Of a DNA stretch of 34,749 bases, positions 15,662 to 22,818 are shown in pieces. The stretch is from an uncultured Anderseniella sp. Lineage in GTDB: Bacteria; Pseudomonadota; Alphaproteobacteria; Rhizobiales; Aestuariivirgaceae. The notes under the pieces are model-generated. The model saw only the letters and a program-made list of their open reading frames with translations, was not told where the DNA came from and ran no database searches. The translations under genes and the position numbers were made by a program. How positions within the stretch are numbered: position 1 is the stretch's first letter; every line of letters begins with the position of its first letter. The stretch lies in assembly GCA_938039915.1 (NCBI GenBank), contig CALHUA010000065.1, forward strand, positions 1 to 34,749, given 5' to 3'.

Positions 15662-16606
15662 TTACTGCGGCACTGGTTTGTCTTTCGAAATCAGGTTGTA
15701 AAACGGGTCATCAAAAATCAGCCCCTTGTCCATTACAACACCGGTCAAATCCTTGTCGGCTCGCTGGATTCGACCCGTGATGTCATCGCCTACCAGCCTT
15801 TTTACCGTGACCTTCTCGTCTATTTCAAAGCCATCGAGACCGGTAATTCCAAGACCCTCGGCGGAAAAGTTCCTGACTGTCCCGGATTGTGTCTGCCGGT
15901 CCGAAACAACACTGACCTCGACCTGGCACGGGTACCTTTTCGATCCCCTGCGTTCAGCCCAGTTCGGAACCGACAACCTGCCATCACGATCCAGGCATGG
16001 GTGCTTGCCCGACAGCACATTGCTCAGTAGTCCGGCGGGCAATGACAGATCGTAGATTTGCTTTCCATGCTTTTTCTGAACGTGGTCACACAGGCCTGTC
16101 GCCTCTAACATGCCACTTGCAATATGCTTCCAGGCATCTGCGAAGACATCGCCTGAAATTCTCTGGTCTTTGGGGTCCGCTGCAAGTTTTGCCGCCATGC
16201 GCAGGCCAAATTGCATTCTTGCAGGCAACAGCATTATGTCGCCGAGGTCATAGTCTTTATCAACGACTTTGAGGAGTGTTGTCAGGGGTTTACGCAGATC
16301 ACCAGCCTCTGTGGGCAGGTATAACTGCAGATCTGCATACAAATCCCGCGAGGCCATGACCTTGTCGACAGCCATCGCCAGGTCCGTTGTTGCAGCCGTC
16401 AGGTAGGCGTTACCGGCTACATTGCCGATCGCATTGGAAAGCTCATGACTGTCGACGGGCTGATTGGGCCGGCTCCGCTCGGCTCCCACAGTTCCCGACG
16501 TCGCAAAGCTGAAATCGAATGGGGGGTCTTCCGCCAGTTCCTGTTCATTGAACAGCTGCTGTGCACCCAATGAATTGTCGCCGGTTTTTGAAAAATTCAT
16601 GACCAT
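15662..16606 (-). CDS. PilZ-domain protein with an uncharacterised N-terminal region
   Basis: A 314-residue protein. The C-terminal third is a PilZ domain with both c-di-GMP-binding signatures: RxxxR (Arg220-Gly-Ser-Lys-Arg224) and [D/N]xSxxG (Asn246-Phe-Ser-Ala-Glu-Gly251). It therefore probably binds cyclic di-GMP. Residues 1-215 match nothing I know. They begin with a polar, low-complexity stretch and continue as mainly helical sequence (YLTAATTDLAMAVDKVMASR, then MLLPARMQFGLRMAAKLAAD), possibly a partner-binding domain. No signal or membrane segment is present, so it is cytosolic. GGGAGAG precedes the ATG at 16606; an in-frame ATG lies two codons later. The output process (motility, polysaccharide, cell cycle) cannot be told. 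Confidence 0.88.
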   Translation of the reverse strand: MVMNFSKTGDNSLGAQQLFNEQELAEDPPFDFSFATSGTVGAERSRPNQPVDSHELSNAIGNVAGNAYLTAATTDLAMAVDKVMASRDLYADLQLYLPTEAGDLRKPLTTLLKVVDKDYDLGDIMLLPARMQFGLRMAAKLAADPKDQRISGDVFADAWKHIASGMLEATGLCDHVQKKHGKQIYDLSLPAGLLSNVLSGKHPCLDRDGRLSVPNWAERRGSKRYPCQVEVSVVSDRQTQSGTVRNFSAEGLGITGLDGFEIDEKVTVKRLVGDDITGRIQRADKDLTGVVMDKGLIFDDPFYNLISKDKPVPQ

Positions 16607-16996
16607 ATCTCTCCCAAGCAGAGCTATACGGTGTTAACGCCGGCGTATTTAGATTATCTAAAAAATTATCCGCCATCGCAATTCCTGCAATAACGACACA
16701 TAATGACAAAGTGACATTAATATACCAAAATGCAATTATCTGACTTAACGTTATATAAAAGTCTCATTTTTTGCCGAAATCGAACTCAAAAATTGTATTT
16801 CTGCAAATTTTTCATCGAAATATGTGTGAAAACCTCCCTAATTAGTTGAGAACGCTTATTGCCCTACACGTTACGTTGAGCAACAATATACATTATTGAC
16901 ATGTAACCAATACATCGGAGTCCAGTTTTTATGTTGCAGAGTTGACGGCATTACGTAGGGACAGATGAGGCCACCTTCGGTGTCGCATATTACGAA
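16607..16996. promoter_or_regulatory. AT-rich divergent control region (PilZ gene / BTAD regulator gene)
   Basis: A 390-bp stretch much richer in A and T than the rest of the window, with no gene. It must carry the promoters for the PilZ gene (leftward) and the BTAD regulator (rightward). A TTGACA occurs at 16896-16901, but no -10 element is found at the right spacing. The AT content could reflect horizontal acquisition or silencing by nucleoid proteins. Confidence 0.4.
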
Positions 16997-19024
16997 ATGT
17001 CATTCTTCTGCGGGGGGAGAATTGAATTGGAGGCAATCTACAAAGTAGGCGTATTCGGCTATCCGCACATAATTGTGGATGGGCAGACGATCACTGCGCC
17101 CGAAAAACTGGCAGTAGCGCTTGCCACCCTGGCAAGCCAGCCGGATCGAATGTTGAGCCAGAGACGACTGGTATCCATGCTTTGGGGCGATAATGACCGG
17201 GCCAAGGCCAATGCCAGTTTCAGGCAGTTCCTGGTCAAGGTCAGAAGACTCGAAACACAGCACGGCGGCATCCTGCTGAGCAAGTCCGGTAAACTGGTGT
17301 CTTACGACAACACCATTGTTCAGGTTGACCTTGAAAAAGCACTGAACCATGACTTCATTGCCGATGCCAGAAGCGGCAATTTTCCGGGCTTGACAACGTT
17401 CGTCACGATGCTGGACTCGCCCCTGCTGCAAGCAGTCAATATCGATACACACGAGTTTGAAGATTGGCACTACGAACTTTCGAACAGATTGCTGACCGCC
17501 AAAGGCGCAGCACTGTCAGCCCTGTTGGAACAGGAAACAGACCCCGACAGGATCAAGCAGGTCGCCACGGACCTGCTTGAACTCGACCCCAGCAATGAAG
17601 CTGCCTACAGGACCTTGATAAAATTCTGGGGAGAACAGGGAAACCACTCAAGAGCGCTGAAAGTCTACAATGAATGCCGCCAGGTGTTGTTGACCGACTA
17701 CGGCATCAAACCGAGCCTTTCGACCGAGCAGCTCGCAGCCACCATGGGCATCAAGGAACATTCTCCAAGACCACCGTTGGCGCCATTCACATCCGCTGGC
17801 AACGTGCGTTCAGCACATGCGGACAAAGATACAGCGCAGATTGAGCAAACCCAGAGAATCGGCGCACCGCGGATGATCCTGCTGCCGCCTCGTATGGTCC
17901 AGAGCGCGGCACCTTCGGTGCAACTGATTGAAGCGCTGCTCGACGATATTACCGCTGGCCTGACCCGCTACCGCAGCATCGCAGTGCTTGCAGCTCATAG
18001 CGGGCGTATGGCGAGCCAGGACTGCGGTCGCGATTTTGACGCGATCGGCAAGCGTTTTGGCGTGGACTATATTCTATCAACAGTTGTCAACTTCGACGAT
18101 GCCGGATCTTTGGTAACCTTTCTTGTGCTTGATGCGCACACAAGCGAAAGCCTGATGGCCATCACCAAGCGGCTGCGCGATGACGATCTGCCAGGATTGT
18201 TTTCAAGATTGAGTCTCGAGATTGTCCGGCAACTCGTCTCGACGATAGAACGCCGCGAAATTGCCGTTCCCACAACAACCGACAACAGCAATGCATATCA
18301 ATATTTCCTCAGCGGGCGCCGTTTGCTGTGGCACTCCGATCTCCCGGAAATAAGGAAAGCACGCGCGAGTTTTCGTCGCTCGATAAATGAGGCGGACAAC
18401 TTCGCGCCCGCTTATTCCGGATTATCCCGAACACTGAGCATGGAAAGACTGGTGCGCGGCATGTCTTCCAGCGAATTGCTCATCGAGTCCCTGGAATATG
18501 CCCACAAGTCTATCAGGCTTGACCCTCTGGATGGGCGCGGCATGCGCGAACTCGGCTTTACCAATCTGTATCTTCGACGCCATGACGAAAGCCTTGAAAA
18601 CTTTGCCGCTGCCGCAGACCTGACACCAAACGATGCGGATATGCTGGCAGACTATGCCGATGCGCTTTCTCATGCTGGACAAGGTGCCGAGGCACTTTCA
18701 ATCTGCCTGCAGGCGAAAGCTTCCAATCCAGATCCGCCGGCCTTTTACGATTGGCTACATGCCAGCATCCTGTATCAACTTTCCGCCTACAAAGCGGCAA
18801 TTGCGATATTGCAGCCACACCAAAACAACCCGGCAATCGCCCGCCTGCTCGCTGCATCTCATGCAATGTCAGGAGATCTGAGCACCGCAAAACGGTATGG
18901 CGCAACTGTTCGCGAGAATTATCCCAGCTTTGAACTCAATCGATTGAGTGAGCTGGTTCCTGACAAGAACGCGAACGATACCAAACACTTGGTAGAGGGC
19001 CTGCGCATGGCCGGCTTATCCTGA
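16997..19024 (+). CDS. SARP-like transcriptional regulator: winged helix, BTAD, TolB/FlgO-like region and TPRs
   Basis: A 675-residue regulator. Residues about 14-105 form an OmpR-type winged helix as in SARPs (KLAVALATLASQPDRMLSQR, LVSMLWGD, ANASFRQFLVKVRRLE). About 115-255 form the BTAD helical repeat (LLELDPSNEAAYRTLIKFWG, ALKVYNECRQVLLTDYGIKP). About 295-425 resemble the TolB/FlgO-like segment of CadC-type regulators (FGVDYILSTVVNFDDAGSLV). From about 430 to 640 there are tetratricopeptide-like repeats. No membrane helix is seen. The start is uncertain: the ATG at 16997 lacks a Shine-Dalgarno, whereas a TTG at 17027 has GGGGGGAG 7 nt upstream. It lies 112 bp before the precursor-peptide gene, whose promoter carries SARP-type repeats, so it is the likely activator. 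Confidence 0.87.
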   Translation: MSFFCGGRIELEAIYKVGVFGYPHIIVDGQTITAPEKLAVALATLASQPDRMLSQRRLVSMLWGDNDRAKANASFRQFLVKVRRLETQHGGILLSKSGKLVSYDNTIVQVDLEKALNHDFIADARSGNFPGLTTFVTMLDSPLLQAVNIDTHEFEDWHYELSNRLLTAKGAALSALLEQETDPDRIKQVATDLLELDPSNEAAYRTLIKFWGEQGNHSRALKVYNECRQVLLTDYGIKPSLSTEQLAATMGIKEHSPRPPLAPFTSAGNVRSAHADKDTAQIEQTQRIGAPRMILLPPRMVQSAAPSVQLIEALLDDITAGLTRYRSIAVLAAHSGRMASQDCGRDFDAIGKRFGVDYILSTVVNFDDAGSLVTFLVLDAHTSESLMAITKRLRDDDLPGLFSRLSLEIVRQLVSTIERREIAVPTTTDNSNAYQYFLSGRRLLWHSDLPEIRKARASFRRSINEADNFAPAYSGLSRTLSMERLVRGMSSSELLIESLEYAHKSIRLDPLDGRGMRELGFTNLYLRRHDESLENFAAAADLTPNDADMLADYADALSHAGQGAEALSICLQAKASNPDPPAFYDWLHASILYQLSAYKAAIAILQPHQNNPAIARLLAASHAMSGDLSTAKRYGATVRENYPSFELNRLSELVPDKNANDTKHLVEGLRMAGLS

Positions 19025-19045
19025 CAGGTTAGATCAGAAGAAGTA

Positions 19046-19100
19046 GTGTGATCGGGCCCGACCTGAAATCACACTTGAATCACACCCGTCCGCCTACGGT
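19046..19100 (+). promoter_or_regulatory. SARP-type heptamer direct repeat and -10 element before the precursor-peptide gene
   Basis: ATCACAC occurs at 19068-19074 and 19079-19085, separated by 4 bp (11-bp period). A third copy is in inverse orientation (GTGTGAT, 19046-19052). Nine bases after the last repeat is TACGGT (19095-19100), fitting TAnnnT. SARP regulators are known to bind heptamer direct repeats with 11-bp period about 8 bp before the -10. A hairpin between the first and second copies (loop containing the palindrome TCGGGCCCGA) could instead end the upstream transcript. Confidence 0.65.
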
Positions 19101-19136
19101 TCAGTTGTTAAAAATTCAACAAAGGCGGAAATTCCA

Positions 19137-19325
19137 ATGAACACAACATACGCACAAGACAGCACTTGCAGAAACTCAGTTCGCTCAAGTAACGGTCAGC
19201 TGTTTCCTATCTCAGCACGCGCTGATGCATCCACAGTCGCCGATCTGACGGACAATGGCGTGTTGTCATCAATCGTATTCACCGTGCGCTCCGAGCCTGG
19301 CCAGGTGTCTTGCACAGGTTGTTAG
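19137..19325 (+). CDS. candidate RiPP precursor peptide (YcaO/TfuA substrate)
   Basis: A 62-residue peptide with an AAAGGCGG ribosome-binding site. The leader-like part (1 to about 45) contains SNGQLFPISARADASTVADL and is polar with little Lys. The C-terminal part reads SSIVFTVRSEPGQVSCTGC and ends in a Cys-x-x-Cys pair; the only other Cys is at position 11. A short peptide with Ser/Thr/Cys near the end, directly before a YcaO gene, is the standard layout of an azoline- or thioamide-containing ribosomal peptide. No double-Gly cleavage site is obvious and no protease is in the cluster. Identification rests on context and composition; I recognise no described precursor family. The preceding repeats suggest activation by the BTAD protein. 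Confidence 0.75.
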   Translation: MNTTYAQDSTCRNSVRSSNGQLFPISARADASTVADLTDNGVLSSIVFTVRSEPGQVSCTGC

Positions 19326-19331
19326 AGCAAC

Positions 19332-19351
19332 ACGGGTTCAAGTGAACCCGT
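19332..19351 (+). promoter_or_regulatory. short hairpin just after the precursor-peptide gene
   Basis: ACGGGTTC (19332-19339) pairs with GAACCCGT (19344-19351) around a 4-nt loop, starting 6 nt after the stop codon. On the plus strand it is followed by A residues, so it is not a classical terminator. It could protect the 3' end of a short precursor transcript. Confidence 0.5.
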
Positions 19352-19377
19352 AAAAATTGCCTGAACACATCAGAAGC

Positions 19378-19425
19378 GACCAGGGTCATGGTTTTTGGTT
19401 GTTTCAACCAAAAACCATCCTGGTC
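19378..19425 (+). promoter_or_regulatory. long hairpin between precursor and YcaO genes (attenuator or processing site)
   Basis: GACCAGG (19378-19384) plus ATGGTTTTTGGTTG (19388-19401) pair perfectly with CAACCAAAAACCAT (19405-19418) plus CCTGGTC (19419-19425). This gives 21 bp with one 3-nt bulge and a TTT loop. It is the strongest secondary structure in the window and sits where expression of a peptide is usually uncoupled from that of its enzymes. No U tract follows. Confidence 0.65.
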
Positions 19426-19503
19426 AGATTTGCAGGTTTTCCAATTGATTGATGTATCAACAGCAATATCCATGAACTTTTCATACTGGTCGGGAGCAGG
19501 TCG

Positions 19504-20748
19504 ATGATGATCCCGGGGCAGGAAGCACGGACATCTTACCCGACGAATGATCGCATTTGCGGTTCACGTCTTACGCTGGCGAGATTGCGTCCTCATTTTT
19601 CTGCCCTGGGCATCACCCGGCTCGGCCAGTTGACCGGCCTGGACAATCTCGGTTTGCCGATAGCATTTGCAACACGGCCAAACTCGCTCAGCTTGTCTGT
19701 AAGTCTGGGCAAAGGTGCCGATCTCGACTCTGCCCTGGTTTCAGCGGCCATGGAGGCTGCGGAAACCGCCATCGCAGAAGTGCCACCGAAAGACCTCGTC
19801 GAGCTGTCCGCTCGCGAGGCCCGCAACCGGGGTTTCCAGGTGGTGGACCTTGATCGAATTGCCCGCTGTCATCCTCATCGGTTGAACGAGAACGACAAAA
19901 TTTCCTGGATTGAAGCACTCAACCTCATATCAGGTGAGCGGTTCCTAGTTCCGTGGAGTCTCGTCGGCCTTGATCACAGGCTTAGTCCACCCAACTTCAA
20001 CAATGCATTCTATGTGACATCAGACGGTCTTGCGTCCGGCAACAGTCGAGGCGAAGCGATATTTCATGGTATTTGCGAACTTGTTGAACGTGATGCACTT
20101 GCCTCCTGGCAGTTTGCCGCTGACGATGAAATCAGGCGCTCGCAGTTGACCATCACAGGTGACGAAGATCCGCGCCTGCCGGTTATTCTTGAGGCCATTT
20201 CGGCTTCAAACAGTTCTCTGCGTGTCTACGAAATGCGTACTGATACGGGAATACCCTGTGTGATGGCCGTTATGGACGCGACAAGCCGGCAAAGCGCCGC
20301 GGTCGCCTCGGCAACATGTGGCGGATGTGCATGTCATCCATCGTTCGGGCATGCAATCGTGAAAGCCGTTACCGAAGCAGCCCAGGCCCGGTTGGCACTT
20401 GTCGCCGGCGCACGCGACGATTTTTCCTCCAAGCACTATGAACCGGCCGATGCAATCAGATTGCCGGCGGCCGACAACGCCAACCGACCAACTCTCCCGA
20501 AAATGGCCCGAACTACCTCCCGTCGATCCGGCTACGGCACACACGATATCGACTTAGGCGTCACCGATGTGGCGGCAGCTTTGGCCAGGGTCGGTGTTGA
20601 CCAGCTATTCGTAGTGGAATTGCCTGCTCAACAATTCGGCATCAGCGCCGTACGCGTCATTGCCACCGAATTGCAGGTACCTCTTCACGGTGAACGCGTA
20701 CAGGTCACACCAAGAGGGTTGCGAAACCTGAAGGCGGCAGCCGCATGA
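19504..20748 (+). CDS. YcaO-domain peptide-modifying enzyme
   Basis: A 414-residue YcaO protein. The ATP-binding signatures of the family are present in order: SLGKG (67-71) with Glu84 and Glu87 (SAAMEAAETA), SGNSRGEA with ELVERD (178-197), and the ExxQxR motif (Glu291, Gln294, Arg296). YcaO enzymes activate backbone amides with ATP, making azolines, or with a sulfur donor and TfuA, thioamides. No fused ThiF/E1-like leader-binding domain is present, and the C-terminus (RGLRNLKAAAA) lacks the Pro-rich end of azoline cyclodehydratases. Cys271, Cys274 and Cys276 form a CGGCAC cluster. GGGAG lies about 7 nt before the ATG. The stop overlaps tfuA-like by ATGA. Confidence 0.93.
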   Translation: MMIPGQEARTSYPTNDRICGSRLTLARLRPHFSALGITRLGQLTGLDNLGLPIAFATRPNSLSLSVSLGKGADLDSALVSAAMEAAETAIAEVPPKDLVELSAREARNRGFQVVDLDRIARCHPHRLNENDKISWIEALNLISGERFLVPWSLVGLDHRLSPPNFNNAFYVTSDGLASGNSRGEAIFHGICELVERDALASWQFAADDEIRRSQLTITGDEDPRLPVILEAISASNSSLRVYEMRTDTGIPCVMAVMDATSRQSAAVASATCGGCACHPSFGHAIVKAVTEAAQARLALVAGARDDFSSKHYEPADAIRLPAADNANRPTLPKMARTTSRRSGYGTHDIDLGVTDVAAALARVGVDQLFVVELPAQQFGISAVRVIATELQVPLHGERVQVTPRGLRNLKAAAA

Positions 20749-21482
20749 GAATCCTGTTTACCGGGCCAACCCTTTCCAGTCAGCTTCAGACCATAACCGA
20801 GCGCTATCCGGAGATCGATGTACGCGGTCCGGCCGCATGGGGCGATGTTGCCCAGGCCGTTCATGATGGCGCGACCAGAATCGGCATTGTCGACGGGTAC
20901 TTCGAGCAAACCAGATCTGTCTGGCACAAGGAGATCATTTTTGCCCTTTCGCGCGGTGTGAAAGTTGCCGGCGCGGCAAGCCTCGGTGCGTTGCGGGCAG
21001 CGGAGTGTGAACCATTTGGCATGATCCCGATCGGGACAATCGCCAATGATTATATCTCAGGCGCACTGGTCGATGACTCCGATGTGGCACTGGTGCACGC
21101 CCCGGCTGAAGTCAATTACCTGGCATTGTCCGAGCCCCGGGTAAATGTAATCGCCACGCTCAACTCAATGTTGAAGGAAAATCTGCTGTCCACGACGGAA
21201 TGGAAAAATGCCAAGGCTGTTGCAGACAGGATGTTTTACGCCGAACTCAGTTTGCGAGCCGTGTTTTCAAACATGCAGATCATGAATGCAAACCGTATCG
21301 AGCGGCTGATAGAAATAGCCAAGGTCAAATACGTAGATTTGAAGCAGACAGACGCCCTGGAATTGGTCGATTGGCTGCAATCTGACACGGACATTCCCGC
21401 GGCAACTGGCAAACCGTGGAACTTCAACCAGACAACACAATGGATCGAAATGCGTGAGGCGATGAGTTCAAACGATAGGTGA
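20745..21482 (+). CDS. TfuA-like protein (YcaO partner)
   Basis: A 245-residue protein with the complete TfuA-like signature. An N-terminal ILFTGPTLSS is followed by GPAAWGDVAQAV, IGIVDGYFEQTRSVWHKEII, then GAASLGALRAAECEPFGMIP and DDSDVALVHAPAEVNY. TfuA was named from trifolitoxin production. Its relatives work with YcaO to introduce thioamides, as in thioviridamide-type peptides and in thioglycine of methyl-coenzyme M reductase, where they are thought to help deliver sulfur. The overlap with the YcaO gene (ATGA) implies coupled synthesis. This pairing is the main reason to predict thioamidation rather than azoline formation. The C-terminal 60 residues are less conserved-looking and helical. 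Confidence 0.93.
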   Translation: MRILFTGPTLSSQLQTITERYPEIDVRGPAAWGDVAQAVHDGATRIGIVDGYFEQTRSVWHKEIIFALSRGVKVAGAASLGALRAAECEPFGMIPIGTIANDYISGALVDDSDVALVHAPAEVNYLALSEPRVNVIATLNSMLKENLLSTTEWKNAKAVADRMFYAELSLRAVFSNMQIMNANRIERLIEIAKVKYVDLKQTDALELVDWLQSDTDIPAATGKPWNFNQTTQWIEMREAMSSNDR

Positions 21483-21576
21483 AACCTGCCGGCTTAGTGG
21501 TTGCCCGGGTTGGCGTGTTGCCAATCACGCGCACCAGGTAACCGGCACACATGGGGCAACAACGGGGGTATATGCG

Positions 21577-22038
21577 ATGACAAGTCCAATTGCGACAACC
21601 AAAATAGCAAATTTGCTGAATGAACTTTCACAGGTCAACGGCGTTAACAGCAAGTCTTTGATGACAATCGGGGAGGTGTCGAAAAATCTGGACATGACAC
21701 CCAGAACCATTCGCTTCTACGAGCAGTCCGGCATCGTCACACCGCACAGAAGTGGTCGGTTTCGATTGTTCAGCTACAAGGACATTTGTTCACTGCGGCT
21801 GTCAAAACAGCTGCGGTCCCTGGGCATGGAAGTCAAGGATATTGCAAGCCTGATACAGACGGCAGCGGCTGGAGGACGTGACATAGACTATAACGATCTT
21901 CTTCTGGAAACGCTCAGCGAGCGCCTGGAATCGCTTGGCTCGGAACTCAGTGCCGCCGAACAGCGCTTTGCCAGTTGCCAACAGGCGTTGAACGAACTGG
22001 CCAGCAATGCCTCAGAAAACAAAGTGGCTCACAAATAG
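21577..22038 (+). CDS. MerR-family transcriptional regulator
   Basis: A 153-residue regulator. The winged-helix domain begins near residue 29 after an unusual N-terminal extension of about 28 residues: MTIGEVSKNLDMTPRTIRFY, EQSGIVTPHRSGRFRLFSYK, then LRLSKQLRSLGMEVKDIASL. A coiled-coil helix (about 113-145, LLLETLSERLESLGSELSAA) ends the protein. The effector domain is short and has one Cys (near 133), so it does not resemble metal-sensing CueR/ZntR proteins. GGGGG lies about 8 nt before the ATG. It follows the TfuA gene by 94 bp on the same strand and may control the peptide cluster or the copper genes next to it. The target is unknown. Confidence 0.88.
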   Translation: MTSPIATTKIANLLNELSQVNGVNSKSLMTIGEVSKNLDMTPRTIRFYEQSGIVTPHRSGRFRLFSYKDICSLRLSKQLRSLGMEVKDIASLIQTAAAGGRDIDYNDLLLETLSERLESLGSELSAAEQRFASCQQALNELASNASENKVAHK

Positions 22039-22050
22039 GTCTGAGCCACT
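22023..22050 (+). terminator. hairpin at the end of the MerR gene
   Basis: AGTGGCTCA (22023-22031) pairs with TGAGCCACT (22042-22050). The 9-bp stem overlaps the stop codon and has a 10-nt loop. The tail is not U-rich, so termination strength is uncertain. Confidence 0.55.
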
Positions 22051-22133
22051 CTGGAAAATTTGCCGGTGTGGTTGCAGACCGGCTAACCGGCGTTGGCTGG
22101 AGCCTTAACCGATCCTGATCGCACTTCAGCGCT

Positions 22134-22799
22134 CTAGCGATACTCCTTGATGTCACCGTACTTGCCGTTGGTACGCAGGATTATCGTAACCTCTTCGCCG
22201 GTCCTGTTGCGCCACCACCAACCATGTTCACCATCGAACAGAGCCTCGAACTGGCCCTTTTTCTCTGCCACCGCGCGGCCCTTTTCATACACCACCGACT
22301 CGCCTTCAGCCTCTCCATGGTGATTGAAGTTGACCACGGCGCCATTGGCTGTCCAGTTGAACTGGACAACATCGCCCTTGTGCATTTCAAGCTTCACCTC
22401 CAGGCCCTCGCCTGGCGCCAGCTTGACAGCCGTCTCACCCGATTGTGGCGCATACTCATCCTTACCGTCGTGTGCATGGGCCGGGGTCACGAACAGACTG
22501 GCGAACAACTGACCGATCGAGCTTGATTGCTGGCCACTTGACGGTTTGTTCAGCAGCACAGGTTTCTTCTGATCGCGCTGCCGGTCCGCCTCGGCTTCGT
22601 CTGCCAGTTGCGACTTGATCTCGCCCATCTGCTTCAGCCCCAGCACCTTGCCGACACCGGTCGGATCAATGTTGTATTCAGACGGCAGAACGACCGTCAC
22701 CAGCAATGTGGCAGCCACGCCCGCGGCAACAAGTGTGGATTTCAGCAGTTGCGCAGACGTCGGCAGTTCTGATTTCGGTGGAACCGGTGAATTGTACAT
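22134..22799 (-). CDS. transmembrane anchor protein (HupE-associated)
   Basis: A 221-residue protein with one membrane helix near residues 20-40 (TLVAAGVAATLLVTVVLPSE). After a charged linker (EAEADRQRDQKK) comes a His-containing domain outside the cytoplasm (AHAHDGKDEYAPQSGE, FNHHGEAEGESVVYEKG) ending with GEHGWWWRNRTGEEVTIILR. This matches a family usually labelled transmembrane anchor protein and found beside HupE/UreJ genes. The start at 22799 is chosen because GGAG lies 9 nt upstream and it leaves 19 nt after the HupE gene; an ATG at 22832 would overlap that gene. The His-rich stretch suggests metal contact. Exact role unknown. Confidence 0.8.
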   Translation of the reverse strand: MYNSPVPPKSELPTSAQLLKSTLVAAGVAATLLVTVVLPSEYNIDPTGVGKVLGLKQMGEIKSQLADEAEADRQRDQKKPVLLNKPSSGQQSSSIGQLFASLFVTPAHAHDGKDEYAPQSGETAVKLAPGEGLEVKLEMHKGDVVQFNWTANGAVVNFNHHGEAEGESVVYEKGRAVAEKKGQFEALFDGEHGWWWRNRTGEEVTIILRTNGKYGDIKEYR

Positions 22800-22818
22800 G
22801 GGTGTATCTCCGATGGAT

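Noticed and set aside
16896-16924. TTGACA as a -35 for the BTAD regulator
   Set aside because: No acceptable -10 hexamer follows at 16-18 bp.
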